From NCBI RefSeq assembly GCF_963675165.1, contig NC_087382.1:1550001-1614000 (forward strand): DNA of 64,000 bases. Direction: 5' to 3'. The position numbers were made by a program, and so were the translations under genes. Shown one piece after another: positions 12,078 to 24,600 of this stretch. Positions within the stretch are counted from its first letter, which is position 1. Each line of letters starts with the position of its first letter. The DNA comes from Halichondria panicea (lineage: Eukaryota; Porifera; Demospongiae; Suberitida; Halichondriidae). The notes under the pieces are model-generated. The model saw only the letters and a program-made list of their open reading frames with translations. It was not told where the DNA came from and searched no databases.

Positions 12078-13153
12078 GTTACGAGTTGGGGCCTAGAATC
12101 AGAAAAGTCCAGCAGCCTGCTAAATCGTTGAAACGTAATTTGAAGGCATTCAATCATCTTGAAGTTGCCCTGGGTCACTGTAATCGTGCTGCAGCACAAC
12201 TGGCAACTCCCCAGGCCCTTGTGAAGCAGCTCCCTGTGTACATCTTTTGTGTACTCACTCTGTGCATTTTCTGTGTACAAATTTCGATTATTTCGAATTG
12301 CATTGCATTATAAGAAAAGTGTGTAAGTACTGTGTACATAAATTACAGACCGCGGTCAGCCTGTGAATATCATTATAAACGGATTTTGCTATGTAGTGCA
12401 GCAGCAAGAGAGCTAGGTTGAGCCAGAAAGAGCTAAAATGAATAGCTAGATCTTTGATGGATGTTGGTATACATCATGGAAGAGACTGTCATCGGTGAGG
12501 TACAGAAAGTTCTAAAACAGGAGCACATCCAGTCACTTTGTACAGAGAAAGTTTGCTAGACTTAGACTAACACATACTAGGCGTTTTGTTTTTGCAGTAG
12601 GGAGTCTTACTGGGGTTCTTAGAAGAGAGAGCTTACTACCAGGCCTATAGCTAGCTAGCTAACTGTAGCTTTTCACTTTTATTGACCCATGCTTGGTAAA
12701 AGTGCACCGTCAGCTCAATTAGCACTCGCCCGCAGACCCACTTAGTGGTTTTGCATATAAGGTCATGCTTTGCAAACTTCCACGAGATGCGATTCTCGAG
12801 GTAAGACGCTCCTTCTGTAATGTGCTCCTGATGTTATGAACACTCAATATTTAATAAGATGCACATTATGGCCATGCATGCAGGTCATCACCTCTCAGCT
12901 TCTCAAGCTCGCCTGACATCTGCAGCACACAATAGCCTGATAAGATATAATATTATTATCAAGAGTTTATTTCACCACAGATTATGAACGTTCATTGTGA
13001 CAGCTATATAATTATAATAGTACGCAACAAACAACAATAACTCACTAAATTGAACTGCATGTTGAGTTTTAATAATCAGCTAACACTATAGCTCTTATAG
13101 ACGCTTAGCATGTTAACTCAATAAAGCTAATAGTGTACAAAATAGTGTATTGG

Positions 13154-14660
13154 TTAGTTATTGATGATAGCTTCCTCATAGAAGGTCCATGCCATCAACT
13201 GACCAGTCTGTATAATTATTATAATTATAAGAGAGAGAAAGAATAACATGTTTTCATGACTGTGCAGTACAAGTAATTATAGCCAAACTTTTGCCGTTGT
13301 ATTTTGTAGTTATCAGAGTTATATAATAGTGCCACAATTAAGCTGACAATGCATGCACTTACCCAGGACACAGTGGCAATTAGTGCTCCTGCAAACGCCA
13401 AGTTTACAGGATGATAGAAGGCATGACCATAGGTTGATTGGTAAATAATGAAGCTTCCTGCACCGAATAAGATCATCCCAAGACAGAGAAGGAATAAAAC
13501 ACTGAACACTGTCGTCTGAGGAGATGTTAAAGAACACATGCAGTCATAAGTATATACATGTATTAATCGCATGTTGTCCTATTATTCACTGTGATTCGTA
13601 CAGTGATTAATTGCGTATCAGTAATTGCATGTCGTCATTAACGACGTGCAATTACTGCCTTGACGACCGCACGCTCGAATAACGGCCACGGCTAATTTTT
13701 TTACTGAAACTGCAGCTAAAAATGTCCTTAAAACTGCGTCACAAACGATTAACAATCAATAGTATGGCTATTATACTCGTGCAATAAGGGATTAATAGCA
13801 CTGGCAAGGTTAATAGCACTCGGCTACGCCTCGTGCAATTAGTAGCCTTGCCATTGCTTGTTACTCGTGCTATTAATCCCATAATTATTGCACTCTTAGC
13901 TAATTATACACATAGACATTATCATGACTGTGTATGTGTGTTGACAAATCACAGTTTGTAATGGGCAGAAAATACATTTTAACAGTATTAAACTAATCAC
14001 TCTCCAACAAAATCAGTTGGAAGTTCCAATGCAGAGAAATTGATCGTCTCTCCAGTCAGTGAGGTCTCTATAGATAAAGCATTAATGAGGATATACAATG
14101 GTCCTGAGGATCCTAATTGCAGATTGTGCACTGATAACAGCATGAACAGCTCCCAGCACGATGATTGGAATACCCAGCAGAGAGATGAACCAATGGGGGA
14201 ACCACGCAGAACCCACTAGTGTATAACCGTCGCCCTGGAAACAGGGGAGTAGAGTGCATGCACACAGATTATGGTAACACCAACTGAGTTACACATGCAA
14301 TACGTTCCAGTACTCTTGCAGCACTAGGTCAATGCCGGCATTGAATACGCATGCATATAATTATAACTGATATAGCTGTGTGTGCACACAGTCACATGCA
14401 CGCATATGTATACTTACAACAGTGGTCCATCCAAATCCGATCACAATGAGCAGCCAGGGTAGAATAGTGAAGCCAGCCAAGCCCAATCCAATCTGCAAGG
14501 TCAGAGATACATTAATAATTATTTCAATTCACAAGACTCTTGTCAAGAGCTGCATAAAATCATAAAAATTAATAAAATGCAACAACACCTTTCTTGCTAG
14601 TCCTTCCAACCTTTTAATTACAGCTGTAGTAGAAAAGAAGAGGCAGCAGGAAATCTTCAT
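13154..14660 (-). CDS. Small 4-TM protein, copy 3 (divergent, start moved)
   Basis: The exons are 14660-14589, 14492-14418, 14234-14097, 13515-13363 and 13207-13154, all phase 0 with GT-AG borders. The usual ATG is mutated to AGG. An in-frame ATG 48 nt upstream (14660) would give an N-terminus MKISCCLFFSTTAVIKR and a 163-aa product. Exon 3 (46 codons, GDGYTLVGSAWFPHWF) and exon 4 (51 codons, GAGSFIIYQSTYGHAFYH) are the most divergent of the family, but the hydrophobic pattern and the SWT junction to MAWTFYEE are kept. It is the oldest-looking copy. Whether the upstream ATG is used is unknown, so it could equally be non-coding. Confidence 0.6.
13779..13893. repeat. Foldback sequence in the copy 3 intron
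   Basis: GTGCAATAAGGGATTAATAGCAC-like and GGCAAGG blocks on the left are repeated inverted on the right (CCTTGCC, GTGCTATTAATCCC, TTATTGCAC). A small hairpin-forming element. Confidence 0.55.
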
Positions 14661-14670
14661 AAAATTAATG

Positions 14671-15690
14671 TTTAGCACGAATATTGGTGTTTTTATCGAT
14701 GTCATCTCTAGCCTAGAGCCAGGCCGATTTTAATTGGCCAGGTCTCGAGGCTAATGTCGTCTCGAGGCTAATGTCATCTCTAGACAACCTTTCCCCTTTA
14801 ATACTTTCTTGTGTAGAATTGTAGTGCATCAAAACAACATTCACAGAACAGGCACAGCATTGCATGTGTGAAACATAGATTTATGTGTTTGCATCTGTAC
14901 TCTGGAATTTGCAGTCCTCACAGGTATTGTTGCGGGGACTTAGCTTTTATGATATCTGTATTGCATTGCAGTAGCCAACAAAGTACTACCCAACAAAAAA
15001 TGTACAGAGCACTGAGGAATTATGACTAATTTGTATACAGAAGATATTTAATATAGTGATTTACCTCGACAGTCACACAGACATGATGTGATGATGAGTC
15101 TGATATATATAGGGTATCCATGGCATAGCATGTAATGAGTGTGAGAATTAAAGTTGCGTCAGGTCTGAAAAATCATACCCTCAACAATTGAATTTTAGGA
15201 GAAATACCTTGGTGTTCAAGTGGTTGTATATAGGCACTCTCACATTCAACATTGAAACTTAAGACACATGTATAGTTTCATGTGAGTGTTGAACTGTGAG
15301 TCAGGTTCTGTATCAGTAATACACGATACAACTGGTTAACTACAGTGCAACCCCATGTTAGCAACCACATCTGAATAAAGGCCAGCTGCTATGTAACGGC
15401 CAGGCATCCAGGTCCCAAATGAACAGTTTGTGTATAAAACAACCTCTCAACAAAAGCCATGCACCTCTGTATAAAGGCCAAAACATTGTTCCCCAAAGGT
15501 GTCCGTTATAGAGGGGTTCCACTGACTGCATATCAGTTATTTAGCAAATTAATGTGTGCCGGCATGCACAACAATAAAGCAACTCAAGGCTCTTTACGTT
15601 CAAATGCACGAACGTATATTGAGTGAATTACTCAACCCAGAGCATCTATATATATATAAGTGCACGAGCATTAAACATTAAAACACTTAT
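14671..15690. repeat. About 1-kb segmental duplicate (partner 20161-21187)
   Basis: The block starts TGTTTAGCACGAA and ends near GCATCTATATA. It matches 20161-21187 almost throughout, including a TAGCC palindrome at the same site (14709-14753). The palindrome therefore inserted before the duplication. The 14.7-kb copy carries an extra duplicated GAGGCTAATGTC piece. Confidence 0.75.
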
Positions 15691-15741
15691 TGCTATAGAC
15701 AACAGTGAACAAGAAAGGTTAGCAAGAAGGAGGGAGCGAGA

Positions 15742-16388
15742 GTGACAGGCGTTGCAATTTTGTCTGTATGTATGTATATGTATGTTCTGCATCTCGAAGA
15801 CACTGCAGTTGTTTTTCAGGTGCATGGCCAATCTCTCCAGAACGTTATCATTTCAGACTCCACTATAGCCACAAAAATTGATCTCTGGAATAATGACATT
15901 GGAAAGTTGAACGTCGGATCGTCTTACCACTTCAAGCAAGTCATCGTCAGTCCTATCAAGATGAAAAATGTCTTCAGTTCCCAAAGCATGGAGCGACTAT
16001 TGAAGAGCTTCCTGATATTGGAACTGTGTCAGCTGATGATGTAAATACATACGACCAAATCAGTGACTCTGAAGTTGTAGGAGTACTATCATTTGACAAT
16101 TTTCTGATCTGCTTGGTCTGTAACAGCAAAATCCAACCAACAGATGACACATCTGGAACCTGCACAACTTGCTGTTTGGTTCAAAAAATCACCCTCTGCA
16201 AGAGACAAGTACAAGCTAAACTTCTACTTACCCGCCCCGGAGGAGACTATATCACACTAAGTGTTTTCGGTGATCATCTAAAGGAAATTTGTCTACAACA
16301 ACCAATAACTACAGATGCACTTCTGCAAGCCTCTCCTTTTAATTTTACATACAACCACCAGATTATCAACACTGTATCTCGGAATTAA
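15742..16388 (+). pseudogene. RPA-like OB-fold ssDNA-binding protein, frameshifted
   Basis: The first frame (to about 15970) contains IDLWNNDIGKLNVGSSYHFK, the typical strand pattern of a replication protein A OB fold. The second frame (from about 15975) continues HGATIEELPDIGTVS, then a zinc-ribbon-like CLVCN ... CTTC pair inside KITLCKRQVQAKLLL and ITLSVFGDHLKEI, ending at TAA in 16388. A splice-like CAG at 15819 could begin the exon. The two halves belong together but are in different frames, so one indel has broken the ORF unless a tiny intron removes it. RPA-like proteins of this form are often carried by Helitrons; here no helicase or Helitron end is visible. Confidence 0.55.
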
Positions 16389-16592
16389 CTATTTCCCAGA
16401 ATTAACTGTGCTAATTCCATACTTTACTAATTCACTGTTTCAATTTTACAATTCATTGAAATGTTAACAGCAATTCGCTTGCTTGCCCCAAACATGCCCT
16501 GCATGCTCCTAGTCTATACTCTAGTTGTTCACCTAAAAGCGAAAACTCGGCCTATATAGTCTATGCCTGCGTGTTGATGAGTCTTAGGTATA

Positions 16593-16817
16593 ATAATAGG
16601 GTATATCCATGGCATGGCATGCATATAGAGACAATTAAGATGGTGTGATGTACTGGGTGTGAGAAAGTTGTCTACATGCATGGGGAGGTCTAAAAGAGAT
16701 ATACCCTCAACAATCATAATTATTATGCATGCAAGATGGCGCGATCTATACTGGGTGTGAGAAAGTTGTGTCTGCATGCAGCCATGCATGGGGAGGTCTA
16801 AAAGAGATACCCTCAAC
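16593..16817. repeat. Tandem TACTGGGTGTGAG module
   Basis: A unit of about 110 bp (ACTGGGTGTGAGAAAGTTG ... CATGGGGAGGTCTAAAAGAG ... CCCTCAACAATCAT) occurs at 16593-16700 and 16725-16817, and a third time at 17582-17690 beyond the inserted TAGCC element. Relatives are at about 4260-4420, 15110-15190, 25060-25260 and 35390-35470. Function unknown. Confidence 0.65.
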
Positions 16818-16830
16818 AATCATATTATGC

Positions 16831-17580
16831 TAGCCTCGATTCCAGGCCGCTTGAAAAAGGCGGCCTGGTATACCTTGTATGCGCATGCGCGAAATAATTG
16901 ACAACAATTTCATCATACAAATTGTAAAAAAACGGCCAAATTTATACAAAAGGGTATGACAATGTGACCACAATGGCAGCTTTCAGAGACACTAATCAAA
17001 ATAGAATAATTATACTGCAGCAGTTCAGTGTTGCTTCTTCTAGCTCTGTTTATCAAAGAGACAGTTCAAGAAAACCTCCCAGACAGCTAGAGCTGCCAGC
17101 TAGGAAGAGTGGTGGACTTTTTAATACATCAGTAGATCTTGAGTGAATAACTTCCTGAGTGTCGAGTTAAAGCTTATTAAAAGCTTTCAGGAGTAATTAT
17201 TAGCTTCTTTATCTTCAGCAATGACTTCTTGTCGAACATAAAGGCAAGATTTAGTAGCAGAACACTTGCCTGGTCTATATTACCACAGCCTCATCAGGGG
17301 ACCCACAGGAACACATCATGCCGTTCCTATAACATCTGTAGCCTTACAGTGTAGGGTGTCGTTAAGTAGAGACTTGGCTTGATACAATAAAGGGCGTAAG
17401 AACTCAGTCATCTTTGCACAATACTCGGACTGTAAAATCAGAATACAAATAGTATACGGTTTATTTTACTGACAGTATCCACAAATACACGGATTACCCC
17501 CTTTTTGGGGTAATGTACACGCATGCGTAAACAAGGTATATACCAGGCCGCTTTTTTCAAGCGACCTAGAATCGAGGCTA
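16831..17580. mobile_element. 750-bp TAGCC-family element
   Basis: Inverted ends of about 60 bp, TAGCCTCGATTCCAGGCCGC on the left and GAATCGAGGCTA on the right, continuing into CTTGTATGCGCATGCG and its counterpart. It separates two units of the 16593 repeat array. The flanks (ATATTATGCT and AGTGTATGCT) match at 7 of 10 bases. A 60-codon ORF at 16964-17146 (MTTMAAFRDTNQNR) lies inside and has no recognisable domain. This may be closest to the parent form of the micro-elements. Confidence 0.65.
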
Positions 17581-17756
17581 AGTGTATGCTTGCAAGATGG
17601 TGCGATGTATATTGGGTGTGAGAAAGTTGGGTCTGCATGCAGCAGCCATGCATGGGGAGGTCTAAAAGAGATACCTTCAACAATTATTTATTTTTGGAGA
17701 ATTACTTTGCTGTGACCGAGTCTGTTTAACCTCGATCTCTCGTATACGTGTATACG

Positions 17757-17900
17757 GTAGAATAGTGAAACCAGCCAAGCCCAATCCAAGCTGCAAGGTG
17801 TCGGACGTAATTATTAGCAACATGCATGCAATAGATACGAGAGCTGTAAATAGTAGCAATGTAAACGAAACAACACTTTTCTCGCAGGTCCTTCCAACAT
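17757..17900 (-). pseudogene. Small 4-TM protein, copy 4 (remnant)
   Basis: Exon 1 (17900-17877) encodes MLEGPARK before a GT donor. Exon 2 starts at 17790 with LGLGLAGFTI but the homology to copy 3 stops after 11 codons at GTATACACG. Exons 3-5 are absent. It is clearly a truncated duplicate of the copy 3 type. Confidence 0.65.
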
Positions 17901-18232
17901 TTAGAGTGTTTGAGTATAATATAGGTATAAGAAATCTTCAGGCAATCATGGATCAGTAGTTTTGCAGCATGTAAAATTATGAGACACTACTCTCATGTTT
18001 TTATAGAGGCCAGATCATCTCCTGAGACTTCTCTGGTGTCATAACTATGGTCCCTAGACACAAGAAGAATATGGCACTATATATACAGAATGTTGAATCA
18101 GTACTGTTCAGAGTATATCACTACAATCATGCAGGCTTCATTTCATGCATGCGCAAAAAGTCCGTGCACATAATTATACAATAGTCACACCCTATTATTC
18201 GTTTGTGTTGTTGACAATCTTTACCATAATTA

Positions 18233-19004
18233 ACCCGAGGCGCGTGGGCGGCCACGGGTTATAGTAGTCGTTTGGTGTTTGTTTGTTTGTGACAGGTGAA
18301 TCTACTCACCTGGATGCCACAGCACTGCGTTTACAGCATGGATAGCCTTCATACAACAAGTTATTAATTTTAATAGTGGCAGAATTTCATGTTAAACCTT
18401 CGTTGTCAAATAAAAACGAGCAAAAGCTAAGAAGCTTGTGACTGGGTCTGCTTACCTGGATGCTCTAGCACTGCGTTTACAGCATGGGTAGCCTCCACAC
18501 AACAAGTCAGTACTTCTAATAGTGGCAGCTTTCGGTGTTAAAGCTTCGTTGCCTAATAAAAGCGAGCAAAATGTAGCTTGAACAAAACTTGCACATGCGT
18601 TACTTATAACTGAAGTGATTCTGTACCAGGTCCAGAAACAATGGAACAGGGTCACTAAAGTAGAAAGCTGTATATACCAGGAACAATATTGGAACAGGGT
18701 CACTAAAGCAGAAAGCTTGCTTTAGCTGACTGGGATCCATGCAGGACCTGGAGCCATACTTCTCTGAGACTCCATGCTTCTTTGCTGTCATCCTAATCCA
18801 CAGTGCATATATTTATAGTACTACTACCTGTTCTCAAATGTTTCAGCATGCCTCCAGTCTGGTTTAGTTTTATTGCTCCTGAGTTGCTGTGCAATTCATG
18901 CACGATGATGATAACAACATCACTATATGCACTGCATTATATCAGTCTTCTGGTTTCTTTATAATCATGTCACCAGCCGAGGGTTTGCACTTTAGTGCTC
19001 TAGT
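18233..19004 (-). mobile_element. Dispersed repeat with a conserved 83-codon ORF
   Basis: Read on the minus strand, the unit begins ACTAGAGCACTAAAGTGC and ends in a CAAA-type tail followed by CCCGTGGCCGCCCACGCG. It recurs on the plus strand at 43750-45125. The minus ORF 18703-18452 (VTLFHCFWTWYRITSVISNA then ALTPKAATIRSTDLLCGG and CCKRSARASR) has a close counterpart at 44020-44280. The ORF ends at ATCCAG followed by a GTAAGC or GTGAGT donor-like signal. The class of element is not clear; the A/C-rich tandem tail could suggest a SINE-like origin. Confidence 0.55.
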
Positions 19005-19015
19005 TATACTCCTTT

Positions 19016-20150
19016 GTAGTTTTAGCCACACCCTATAACGCGGAGAGTTTCACGCGAACATTTTCGTTTCCAATCGCTCTTACTGTTCTATCTATGGAAT
19101 CCAGTAGCTCTAAGAGAGTTATGCATGGGCCCTAGGCCTCCACCACACACATTTTTATTTAAACACATCTCATGCAATCTTTGAGGGATTCCTAAAGGTT
19201 ACTCGAATGACTTCTTGTTTTACTTACTGTAGCTTGTTCGAAAACCAAATTATTGTGTGCAGGCCTATAATAATTATATACTGTCTTGCTGATTCTGAAA
19301 CTACATTTTTGGGCACTATAGCCATGATGCGTAACAGCCGGACCTACATGCTTGTGGTTGATATGTGAGAACTCTATGCAGTGTGTGGGGGAATCTACCA
19401 TCAATACTTATCCCTTTCCAGGTCAATCGCAGGAACCTGGAACAGTTCCATCACTTTAGTTTGCATCTGAGCCCAACCCACCAAATTAGCTTGATGTTAT
19501 CGCCGCCCCCAATGAAGTGGCTATGGCTTGTAGAGATGGGCGTGGGTCAATGGCTGTGCACAAACTAATCATCGATTTTATGCCTTGCTGCTGCCTCGAT
19601 GGAAGTATGTGTGGCCTTTAAAAGCTGCACTCTGGTAAACTAAGCTGCTTAGCAAGCATGTAGACTATTGTAGAGCTTGTGTCCACTTGTGAAGTGCCTG
19701 CATGTGTAACACAAATGGCTTGCTGCTTCCTCTTCGAAAGCATTCTATGGCTACCAAGATAGTCCAGAGGGTCTACCAATTGATACTACTCAGTCCTACA
19801 CGCTGTAATAGCTTGTTTTAAACCTTTTTTTTTCAAGTGTCCTAATTGAACAGCTCAGCAGAACTTCAAAGGATAATCGGATTCATGATACTATCCAATC
19901 TGCCACAGAATCCAATATCATGCAACATTCACAAGTTGATAACACGCTCCCTCCCAGATTGTTGTTGTAAAATTTACAACAGTAAAGGGTTATCGGAGAC
20001 AAGAGTCTGCTTGGCAACAACAAGTATGATTACTAACGGTATATGCATGCATACGTCTTCTCAATTGATTTTTAAGAGTTAACTACTAGGTTACGTGTAT
20101 ATAGACCTAAACCCCCCTCTATGTTATGAGAAAAATCATATGAACACTCA
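19016..20150. other. Spacer without recognisable genes
   Basis: No exon chain. The few short ORFs show no family motif or splice context. Confidence 0.4.
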
Positions 20151-20160
20151 ATATTTAATA

Positions 20161-21187
20161 AGATTTAATAAAATGTTTAGCACGAAAATCGGTGTTTTTA
20201 TCGATGTCATCTCTAGCCTCGAGACCAGGCCGATTTTAATCGGCCAGGTCTCGAGGCTAATGTCATCTCTAGAACAACCTTTCCCCTTTAATACTTTCAT
20301 GTGTAGAATTGTTGGATTTAATAGTGCATCAAAACAGCATTCACAGGCAACACGCACAGCATTGTTTAGAACATAAATTTATGTGTTTGCATCTGTATAC
20401 TCTGGAATTTGCAGGTTTTGTTGCGGGGACTTAGCTTTTATGATATCTGTATTGCATTGCAGTAGCCAACAAAGTACAACCTAACCCTATACACCACAAC
20501 AAAAAATGTACAGAGCACTGAGGAATGACTAATTTGTATACAGAAGATATTTAAGTGTACCTATAGGGATTTACCTTGACAGTCACACAGACATGATGGC
20601 GTGATGATGAGTCTGATATAGGGTATCCATGGCATAGCATATGCATGAGTGTGAGAATTAAAGTTGCGTTAGGTCTGAAAGATCATACTCTCAACAATTG
20701 AATTTTAGGAGAAATACCTTGGTGTTCAAGTTGTACAGGTCAACATTGAAACTTAAGACACATGTATAGTTTCATGTGAGTGTTGAACTGCGAGTCAGGT
20801 TCTGTATCAATAATGAATGATACAACTGGTTAACTACAGTGCAACCCATGTTAGCAACCACATCTGAATAAAGGCCAGCTGCTATGTAACGGCCAGGCAT
20901 CCAGGTCCCAAATGAACAGTTTGTGTATACAACAACGTCTCAACAAAGGCATGACTGTATTATAAAGGCCAAAACATTGTTCCCCAAAGGTGTCCGTTAT
21001 AGAGGGGTTCCACTGACTGCATATCAGTTATTTTAGCAATTTAATGTGTGCCGGCATGCACAAGGATAAGGCAACTCAAGGTTACGTTCAAATGCACGAA
21101 GTTCAACGTATATATATTGAGTGAATTACTCAACCCAGAGCATCTATATAAGTGCACCAGCATTAAAACATGCACTTATTGCTATAA
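20161..21187. repeat. Segmental duplicate of 14671-15690
   Basis: Same order of blocks as at 14.7 kb. This copy lacks the RPA-like sequence that follows the other one, so that sequence lies outside the duplicated unit. Confidence 0.75.
20214..20259. mobile_element. TAGCC-family palindromic micro-element (46 bp), exact 10-bp TSD
   Basis: A 46-bp sequence that is almost its own reverse complement: TAGCCTCGAGACC at one end, GGTCTCGAGGCTA at the other, GGCCGATTTTAATCGGCC in the middle. ATGTCATCTC flanks it at 20204-20213 and 20260-20269, an exact 10-bp duplication. It has no coding capacity. Confidence 0.85.
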
Positions 21188-21537
21188 TTATAGGTGTTAT
21201 AACGGTTTTATTGCTGATCATGAAAAACTACCCTATATAGCTTCAAGCTGCACTTTTTAGATGGCAGAATGACTTAGATGATCATGAATCATGAGTATAA
21301 TTATTATTATATAATTATAAGGGGGAAAATAATTATATGCTGTAAAAACTTGCTATAATGTTGCACATGCACTTAACTGTTGACATTATGCATTATTCGA
21401 TAAATCTCATTATAGCTGCAAGTCACATGATCATGCATGCAGCAATATAGAGTAGTAATGTTTTGTTGAGTTTCATATAATTATTATAGCTATATCTATA
21501 GTCTGCATGCAAGTCCTTTCTTTGCATGTACTGTTAG

Positions 21538-22968
21538 TTAGTTACTGGCCCCGGGCACGTCATGATAAAAGTTCCATGTCATCATCACACCAGTCTGCAG
21601 AGAGAGAGAGTGCACAATGAATAAGTTTTAATAGTGTGAACAGTTTGCATACATGGCACAATATTCTCCCCTCTGTTATAACCCTTTCCTTGCCATTCGT
21701 GAAATCTGGAACAGGAGCGTCTTTAGGTCGATCAATTAGTGTGGATCCGGCCTCACCACGCCTCCAAGTCATTCTATTAGTCTAGATCCGGCTAGCAATT
21801 CTAGCTGGGACTCCCAGTTCTAGCTCCTTTTGTTTAGCGTGTCAGAGACTGGGAGAAGATGATTGGCACTCCCTGGCTCCTTTGGATGTACAGCTGTCCA
21901 GATCCCTAGAACATACCCTCCATTCTGACGAGTTATCAGTGCATAGGGTGCTTACTAGATTCTTGCCAGCCAGTACAGTTCAAGCTACACACAGCACCGC
22001 TCAACTATTCTCTACCCCATTATCTAGCTAAATCTGGTCCAACTAGACAGCAGACACAGCTAGTTAATTCAGTAAAGCCAGGGGTAGCCCTACTTCTACG
22101 GTTGTTCAGTACCCACGGTAACAATTCCTCTGGGCTGGGCTAACTAGTTGAGCCACGCCTCCCAATTCTCAAGGCTAGGTACATGTCTCTGTCTAGCTGC
22201 TTCTTCAGCTTCTTGCTCAGTTTTGTGAAAGGCCAGCTACTCAGGGGGAAGAGTCCAGATGAAAGTCTGGCAGCCAGGTGACGTCCAAACGGTCAGTTAT
22301 TCTTTCCACCAACTTTTTAATCTAGTCTAGTCCTGCTTGCACTGCTACTACTACTGCTGCCTACTGCTGCTACTCTTCCTAGCTAGTCAAAGGTTTCTTT
22401 TTTTTTTTTTTTTTTTTTTATAACTACATATGCACAAAGAGACATCAAAGCTTACATCAAAGGACACAGATTTTTAGCCTACTTGACTGATAAGGCGGTT
22501 ACCTAGACTACAGTTTGTTTGTCAGGGAGGAGCTCACATACAACTTCATCTAATTCATCATAACGATTCCTTACCCATTGTTGTAATTTCTACAACAGAT
22601 TGCCAAGGAAAGAGTTATGAAACAACAAATTATGCTATGGAACACTTAATAGACATGCATGCATGTAGTAGTTTAAGAATGTGGCAAGTATTATTATGTT
22701 ATGACATATGATAATAAGTTCCAGGAGTGGATCCAGCAGGGGTCCAGGGGGACCCGGTCCTTCTCTCTTTCTAACATGCATGCATGGGTAGTTCATTGGC
22801 ATGTCCACGATGTGGCAATCAAACTAGGATGCATGGCTATATATAATTATATATATATAGGCATGCAGACTCCATACACACGTATATATATATACTGACT
22901 ATAGTTTGATACAAAATGCATGACTGCATGATGAGAGCCATGCAGACTCAGCACCAAAACCCTCAAGA

Positions 22969-23017
<49 letters not shown>

Positions 23018-24471
23018 CACCAGGGGCGTAGCCAGGATTTTGGAGAAAGAGGTGCTATCACAGATAAAAGAGGGCGCAAAGCGCCCCATTTTTAGCCGCG
23101 CAGCGCCGAAATTTGGTTGACCGGAAGCCACACCTCTTATTAATGATGTCATAATTAACTTATCTGCCAAGTTGGGCGTGGCTGAACGTTTATTAATTTG
23201 CATAGAGAAGCTGGCCATGATCACAAAAGAGAACTAGTTTATAGATTTAAGCCAGAATACCTCACAGTTTAGAGACTAAATCGTTTTCCTTGCTATACTA
23301 GCTAGCTAACAGCCTAACTGCAGCAAGATCTGGAAGAGAAAGGGTGCTCAGCTGGACAATCAGATACATTTCTGTATACTTGACTCAGACTGCATGGTTG
23401 GGGGTGCTCGAGCACCCCTAGCACCCCCCTGGCTACGCCCCTGTGCACACACACACAAACCGACATAATTATATCCATCAATCACTCTACCTCTGCATGC
23501 GCAAGTACAAGTACAAGGTATTTATGAACATATGCATGCACGTATATATATACACTCACCCATGACAGTGTGGCTAGTAGTGCACCAGCAAACTGGAGGT
23601 TCAGAGAATGGCTCACAAAACCAGATCTGATGGAAAGTAATCCTATCCCATTGATGTATAAGATCATTCCCAGACAGAGAAGAAACAGGACGCTGAAAAA
23701 TGTTGTCTGAAATAAACTGTTAAGGACCTCAGTGTAATATACAGATACATGGCATGCTGCATATATAGATATAGATTCAATACATGCATGGAAACAAACA
23801 AAGTATATATCTAGTTTATATATAGCCATGCATGCAGTATATAATTATATACAGTTATACGGTAGACAGAAAGTACACACATTGGTGACATGCACTGCAT
23901 GCTGTTCCACTTCACTTATAACATAGCACTATACATGCAAACTGCATCCTCTCATTCATTGTATCCCTCGAGCTCATGCATATTAATAGTTAAAAAAAAA
24001 GATGATACAATGGTCCCGATAATCTTGGCCGCAGATTCTGATACACCAAGAGCATGAAGCACTCCCAGCACAATGGTTGGAATACCCAGCAGGGAGATGA
24101 TAAAATGGGGGAAGAGCACAGAGCCAGCTGCAGCAGGTACTCCTGACAAATTCTGCAATAAAATGATTTGTGCCGTATATAGGGCTATAATTATAATGCC
24201 TAAATAGCTAAGTTATAATTGCTATCACATTATATTGGTAGGCCAAGTTTATTTTACCGGGGCGGACAATCCGAATCCAATCACAAAGAGCAGCCATGGG
24301 ACAGCAGTGACTACAGCCAGGACCAATCCAATCTATAGCATATAATACAATAATTATTGATTATAATAAAACATACATGCTTAGGCTAACTTCAATGTCA
24401 GACATTTAATACCTATTATGCTATATAGCAATAGAATGCAACAACACCTTTCTTGCTAGTCCTTCCAACAT
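21538..24471 (-). CDS. Small 4-TM protein, copy 5 (148 aa, long last intron)
   Basis: The exons are 24471-24448, 24332-24258, 24152-24009, 23706-23560 and 21594-21538, each phase 0. The product starts MLEGLARK and ends TGVMMTWNFYHDVPGASN. Exon 3 (NLSGVPAAAGSVLFPH) differs from copies 2 and 9, yet exon 4 and about 20 bases of intron beyond it are identical to copy 2. The last intron is about 2 kb and holds a dinucleotide repeat and a 423-bp hAT-like element, so the assignment of exon 5 to this copy rests on order and orientation only. Confidence 0.65.
22398..22419. repeat. Poly-T run
   Basis: 22 T in a row. Confidence 0.9.
22971..23014. repeat. (AC)n microsatellite
   Basis: 22 AC units. The hAT-like element at 23021 appears to have inserted in this array, since CACACACA resumes right after its other end. 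Confidence 0.95.
23021..23443. mobile_element. hAT-like non-autonomous element, 423 bp
   Basis: The terminal inverted repeats are CAGGGGCGTAGCCAGG and CCTGGCTACGCCCCTG, a familiar end sequence of hAT-type MITEs. Internally it has GGCGCAAAGCGCC and GCGCAGCGCCG hairpins shared with the elements at 56577 and 59481. TGCAC flanks both ends, but the microsatellite context hides the true target duplication. It lies in the last intron of 4-TM copy 5. Confidence 0.75.
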
Positions 24472-24592
24472 TTTATTGCAGAGCGCAGATAGTAGTATAG
24501 AAGCAGCAGGGAGTATTCACTCAGTCAGTATATAATTATAGTTCTCCAGCATGTAAATAAAATTATTGTAAGGCACTCTCCAAAAGGAATTG

Positions 24593-24600
24593 TTTTTATA
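24593..24600 (-). promoter_or_regulatory. TATA-like box of 4-TM copy 5
   Basis: TATAAAAA on the minus strand about 122 bp upstream of the copy 5 start codon, in the conserved block CTCTCCAAAAGGAATTG. Confidence 0.45.

Noticed and set aside
22971-23014. Regular short repeats that might suggest CRISPR
   Set aside because: It is a plain dinucleotide array in a eukaryotic genome. The 33.4- and 36.3-kb tandems also lack unique spacers.
22847-23224. 125-codon minus ORF with VCVCVCV
   Set aside because: It is a translation of the (AC)n array and part of a hAT-like element; no splice context and no domain.
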